From Mercurialis annua (lineage: Eukaryota; Streptophyta; Magnoliopsida; Malpighiales; Euphorbiaceae): a stretch of DNA of 64,000 nt. Under the pieces are notes generated by a model, which saw only the letters and a list, made by a program, of their open reading frames with translations, did not search any database and was not told where the DNA came from. Positions 58,891-64,000 of this stretch are shown here, piece by piece. How positions within the stretch are numbered: the first letter of the stretch is position 1; every line of letters begins with the position of its first letter. The stretch covers positions 26,228,501 through 26,292,500 of the forward strand of contig NC_065574.1 in assembly GCF_937616625.2 (NCBI RefSeq), read 5' to 3'. The position numbers and the translations under genes are program-made.

Positions 58891-59722
58891 TTGTTTAATA
58901 AAGCCTAAAACCAAAATTTCAATTCAAAAAATTACCCAATATATTAATCCTCCAATTAACTCAACCAAATCAATCCACCCAAAGTGCAAGGGAAAAGAAC
59001 AAGCCAATAACAATACTAATCAACATTTAAAGATTTTAATATCAAGGCAAAACATAAAATATAAGTCAAGCCACCTAAGGTATTGAATAAACACATCATC
59101 TGGCAATCTCTACAAACCATAACAAGGGTTTAGAGCCACTAACCTCTTGAATAGCCAACACAATCAAAACCCAGAAAAATCATAGTTCAAATTAGCCTAC
59201 AATCGAATCAAAAAACCAAGTTAATGAATATGCAAACCCTTGGAATGATAAACCAATAATTAAACAATGAAAATTAGGGTAGAACACTTACCAATTATCA
59301 ATCTAGCAAGGGAGAGGTGTGAGAATGAGTAAAACCATAGCTCTATCCGTTTTAGGGTTTTTAGAAAAGTGTAAAAGTGATTTAGGTCGAATAAAACGAG
59401 TTTAAATATAAATCAGCGAACTGAACAATTCACGAATGGCGCCCGCTACACACCATATCGCGCCCGTGATACATGTTTCGCCCGCGACCCTCAAGGCGTA
59501 GCGCCCACGAAATGCTACTGCCTCCGATGAATATTTTGATTTTTTAAAACGAGCTCGGAACAGATCCGAACTCTGAGGCCACACCCAAGACACTTAAAAA
59601 CACATATAAAAAGGTTTGGAACCTTCGAACTACAATTTAAAGTGGTCGAACCACAAGAATAAACCTCAAAGTACAAGATAGGCTTAACGGAACTAGTCGG
59701 AAAAATAGGGGTGTTATAGTAA
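58891..59722 (-). repeat. LTR fragment, minus strand
   Basis: On the minus strand it starts CTATAACACCCCTATTTTTC, a degenerate form of the TGTAACACCCC start common in plant chromovirus LTRs. It has a TATA-like TTTATATTTAAA (59397-59413 region) followed downstream by AAACCCTAAAAC. It is truncated at the left and directly abuts satellite A at about 59722. No internal coding region. Confidence 0.55.
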
Positions 59723-62700
59723 TGATTTAAGCCAAACGTTTAAAACGTTATGAAACCAATCTAAACGTTTAAAATATTACGAAACGAATCCAAACGTTAC
59801 ACCTTTTTAGCGATTAAGCCAAACGTTTACAGACATTACAAAACGTAATCAAAGGTTTCACCTTTTTTGCAATTTAAGCCAAACGTTTACAAACGTTACG
59901 AAACAAAACCAAACGTTTCTCCTTTTTACAGATTTAAGCCAAACTTTTAAAAAGTTATGAAACCAATCCAAATATTTAAAAAGTTACGAAACAAATCCAA
60001 ATGTTTCACCTTTTAAGCGATTTAAGCCAAATATTTTCAAACGTTACGAAACAAAACCAAACATTTCACCTTTTTGTTTAAAACGTTACGTAACAAATCC
60101 AAACGTTTCCCCTTTTTAGCAAATCAAGCCAAACGTTTACAAACATTACGAAACAAATTCAAACATTTCCCTTTTTAACGTTTTAAGCCAAACGTTTACA
60201 AACGTTACGAAACAAATCCAAACGTGTCACCTTTTTAGCGATTTAAGCCAAAAGTTTAAAACGTTGCAAAACAAAACCAAACGTTTCATCTTTTTAGTGA
60301 TTTAAGCCAAACGTTTAAAACGTTACGAAACCAATCCAAACGTATAAAAAGTTAAGAAACAAGTCCATACGTTTCACATTTTTAGCGATTTAAGCCAAAC
60401 GTTTACAGACGTTACGAAACAAAACCAAACGTTTCAGCTCTTTAGCGATTTAAGCCAAAGGTTTACAAATGTTACAAAACCAATCAAAACGTTTAAAACG
60501 TTACGAAACAAGTCCAAATGTTTCACCTTTTTAGCGATTTAAGCCAAACGTTGACAAACGTTACGAAATAAAATCAAACGTTTCACCTTTTTAGCGATTT
60601 AAGCCAAACATTAAAAATGTTAAGAAACACATCCAAGCGTTTAAAACGTTACGAAACAAATTCAAACATTTCACGCTTTTAGCGATCGAAGCCAAATGTT
60701 TACAAACATTGCGAAACAGAACCAAACATTTCACCTTTTTAGCGAATTAAGACAATCGTTTATAAACGCAACGAAACAAATCCAAGCGCTTCACCTTTTT
60801 AGCGATTTAAGCCATATATTTAAAATGTTACGAAACAAATCCAAACGTTTAATACGTTACGAAACAATTCCAAACGTTTCCCCTTTTTAGAGATTCAGGC
60901 CAAACGTTTACAAATGTTACGAAACAAATCCCAACGTTTAACCTTTTTAGCGATTTAAGCCAAACGTTTAATACTTTGCGAAACTAATCCAAACGTTTGA
61001 CCTTTATAGCGATTTAAGCCAAACGTTTACAAACGTTACGAAACAAGTCCAAACGTTTCACGTGTTTAGAGATTTAAGCCAAAAGTTTAAAATGTTACAA
61101 AACCAATCCAAGCGATTAAAATGTTACCAAACAAATCCAAACGTTTCCCCTTTTTAGCGATTTAAGCAAAACATTTACTAATGTTACCAAACAAAACCAA
61201 ACGTTTCACCATTTTAGCAATATAAGCCAAATGTTTATGAATGTTACGAAATAAATCCAAACGTTTCACCTTTTTAGCTATTTAAGCTAAATGTTTACAA
61301 ACGTTACTAAACAAATCCAAACATTTCACCTTTTTAGCGATTTAAGCCAAACGTTTGCAAACGCTACGAAACAAATCCAAACGTTTCACCTTTTTAGCGG
61401 TTTAAGCCAAACATTTAAAATGTTACGTAACTAATCCAAACGTTTAATACGTTACGAAAAAAAACCAAACATTTTACCGTTATAGTGATTTAAGCCAAAC
61501 GTTAACAAACTTTATGAAACAAATCCAAACGTTTCACCTTTTTAGCGATTTAAGCCAAACATTTACAAAAGTTACGAAACAAAACCAAACGTTTCAAACG
61601 TTACGAAACAAAAACAAACGTTTCCCCTTTTTTGTAATTTAAGCCAATCGTTTACAACAATTACGAAACAAATTCAAACGTTTAAAACGTTGCAAAAAAA
61701 TCCAAACGTTTCCCCTTTTTAGCGATTTAAGCCAAACGTTTACAAACGTTACGTAACAAATCCAAACGTTTCACCTTTTTAGCGATTTAAGCCAAACGTT
61801 TACAAACGTTACGAAACAAATCCAAACATTTCACCTTTTTAGCGATATAAGCCAAACATTTAAAACGTTACGAAACCAATCCAAACGTTTAAAACGTCAC
61901 AAAACAAATCTAAACGTTTCACCTTTTTAACAATTTAAGCCAAACGTATACAAACGTTACGAAACAAATCCAAATGTTTCACCCTTTATATCGATTTAAG
62001 CAAAACGTTTAAAACGTTAGGAAACCAATCCAAACGTTTAAAACGTTACGTAACAAATCGAAACATTTCACCTTTTTAGCGATTTAAGCCAAACTTTAAC
62101 AAACGAAACGAAACAAATCCAAAATGTTTTCCCTTTTTAGCGATTTAAGCCAAACGATTACAAAGGTTACGAAACAAATCCAAACGTTTCACCCTTTTAG
62201 CGATTTAAGCCAAACATTTAAAACGTTGCTTAACCAATCCAAACGTTTAAAATGTTACAAAACCAATCCAAATGTTTCATCTTTTTAGCGATTTAAGCCA
62301 AACGTTTAAAACGTTAAGAAATAAATCCAAACATTTAAAACCTTCCGAAATAAATCCTAACGTTATGAAACCAATCCAAACATTTAAAACATTACTAAAC
62401 CAATCCAAACGTTTAATATGTTACGAAGCAAATCCAGACGTTTCACCTTTCAAGCGATTTAAGCCAAACGTTTACAAACATTACGAAACAAATCTAAACA
62501 TTTCGCCTTTTTAGCGATTTAAGCCAAGTATTTAAAACGTTACGAAACCAATCCAAACGTTTAAAACCTTACGAAACAAATCCTAACGTTTCACCTTTTT
62601 GGCGAATAAAGCAAAACGTTTAAAACGTTACAAAACCAATCAAAACATTTAAAATGTTACAAAACAAATCCTTACGTTTAACCTTTTAAGTGATTTAAGC

Positions 62701-64000
62701 CAAACATTTACAAACATTACGAAACAAATCCAGACTTTTCATCTTTTGAGTGATCTAAGCCAAATGTTTACAAACATTGCGAAATAAATCCAAAAGTTTC
62801 CTCTTTTTAGCAATTTAAGCCAAACGTTTTAAACGTCACGAAACAAATCCTACCCTTTCCCTATTTTAGCAATTTCAGCCAAACGTTTAAAATGTTACGA
62901 AACAAATACAAACGTTTAAAACGTTACGATACAAATCCTAACGTTTCGCCTTTTTAGAAATTGAAGCCAAACGTTTACAAACATTATGAAACAAATCCAA
63001 ATGTTTCAGCTTTTTAGTAATTTAATCCAAACATTTAAAATGTTAGGAAACTAATCTAAACGTTTAAAATGTTACAAAACAAATTCCAAAGTTTCCTCTT
63101 TTTTTCGATTTAAGCCAAACGTTTACAAACGTTATGAAACAAATCCAAACGTTTCCCCTTTTTATTAATTTAAGCCAAACATTTAAAACGTTACGAAACC
63201 AATCCAAACGTTTAAAACGTTACGAAACAAATCCAAACTTTTCAACTTTTTAGCGATTTAAGCCAAATGTTTACAAACATTACGAAAACAATCCAAACGT
63301 TTCACCTTTTTCGCGTTTTAAGCAAGGCATTTAAAATGTTGCAAAACCAATACAAATGTTTAAAACGTTACGAAAAAAATCAGAACATGTTACCATTTTA
63401 GCGATATAAGTCAAACGTTTAAAACATTTTGAAATAAATTTAAATGTTTAACCTTTTTTGCGGTTTAAGCCAAACGTTTAAAACGTTACGAAACCAATCC
63501 AAACATTTAAAACGTTACGAAACAAATCCATGCGTTTCACCTTTTTAGCAATTTAAGCCAAACGTTTAAAACGCTACAAAACCAATCCAAACGTTTAAAA
63601 CGTTACGAAACAAATCCTAACGTTTTACCTTTTTAGCGATTTAAGCCAAATGTTTAAACATAACGAAACGAATCCTAACGTTTCACCTTTTTAGCGATTT
63701 AAGCCAAACGTATAAAACGTTACGAAACAAATCCTAAACCTTTTTAGCGATTTAAGCCAATTACGAAACCAATCCAAATGTTTATTACGTTACGAAACTA
63801 ATCCAACGTTTAAAACGTTAAGAAACAAATCCACACGTTTACAAACTAATCCATTTTTAGCTATTTCACCCAAACGTTTACAAACGTTGCGTAAAAAATC
63901 CAAACGTCTCATCTTATTAGCGATTTAAGCCAAACGTTTACAATCGTTCCGAAACAAATCCAAACGTTTCACCTTTTTAGCAATTTAAGCCAAACATTTA
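59723..64000 (+). repeat. Satellite A array, block 3
   Basis: Plus-orientation 60- and 88-bp monomers, continuing past the window end. Same consensus as blocks 1 and 2. No genes; the open frames at 60696-60890 and 62272-62514 are monomer translations. Confidence 0.95.

Noticed and set aside
1..64000. Centromere assignment from two satellites plus a chromovirus
   Set aside because: The chromovirus is Tekay-like, not a recognised centromeric type, and no direct evidence of centromere function is available from sequence.
1..64000. tRNA, rRNA or cellular genes
   Set aside because: None found by reading for conserved tRNA boxes, rRNA stretches or non-transposon protein domains; a covariance-model scan was not possible.

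Overview
The window looks like repeat-dense heterochromatin of a flowering plant, probably a eudicot and possibly pericentromeric. It contains two tandem satellites and nested, mostly broken retrotransposons of plant types: Ty3/gypsy Tat-like, Ty3/gypsy Tekay/Del-like, Ty1/copia, and a plant L1-type LINE. I found no intact cellular protein gene, tRNA, rRNA or CRISPR. Nearly all open frames are either satellite DNA read in frame or pieces of transposon proteins. The species is not identifiable from sequence alone.

Layout. 1-9065: satellite A, a 60-bp monomer (plus an 88-bp variant) in a mosaic of head-to-head and tail-to-tail blocks. 9066-19539: satellite B, a 99-bp monomer (plus a 147-bp variant), all in one orientation and with higher-order duplications. 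19540-24034: 5' part of a Tat-like gypsy element (LTR, primer site, gag, protease, part of reverse transcriptase), cut off by the next element. 24035-31908: minus-strand Ty1/copia element with one complete and one truncated LTR. The two LTRs are almost identical although the coding region is thoroughly broken. 31909-34462: 3' end of a Tekay-like element (3' UTR, polypurine tract, truncated LTR). 34463-41856: satellite A, plus orientation, including a ~2.1-kb duplicated block. 41857-50650: Tekay-like element with truncated 5' LTR, primer site, gag-pol with nine in-frame stops and several frameshifts, polypurine tract and 3' LTR. 50651-58189: an inverted related LTR, itself split by a 5'-truncated LINE at 52084-56907. 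58190-58510: continuation of the interrupted 3' LTR. 58510-59722: a 26-bp tandem repeat, unclassified sequence, then a minus-strand LTR fragment. 59723-64000: satellite A again, plus orientation, running off the window.

How it works together. There is no operon or pathway here. The story is successive insertion and decay: satellites were the substrate, gypsy elements entered or abutted them, a copia element and a LINE later entered or truncated those, and methylation-linked mutation probably silenced the coding parts (eight of nine gag-pol stops in the Tekay-like element are TAG at former CAG/CTG sites). The most interesting signals are the 10-bp phased, palindrome-rich design of satellite A and its orientation switches, the two new-looking satellites and their higher-order structure, the CHG-type stop signature, and a copia element that seems to have moved recently while already defective.
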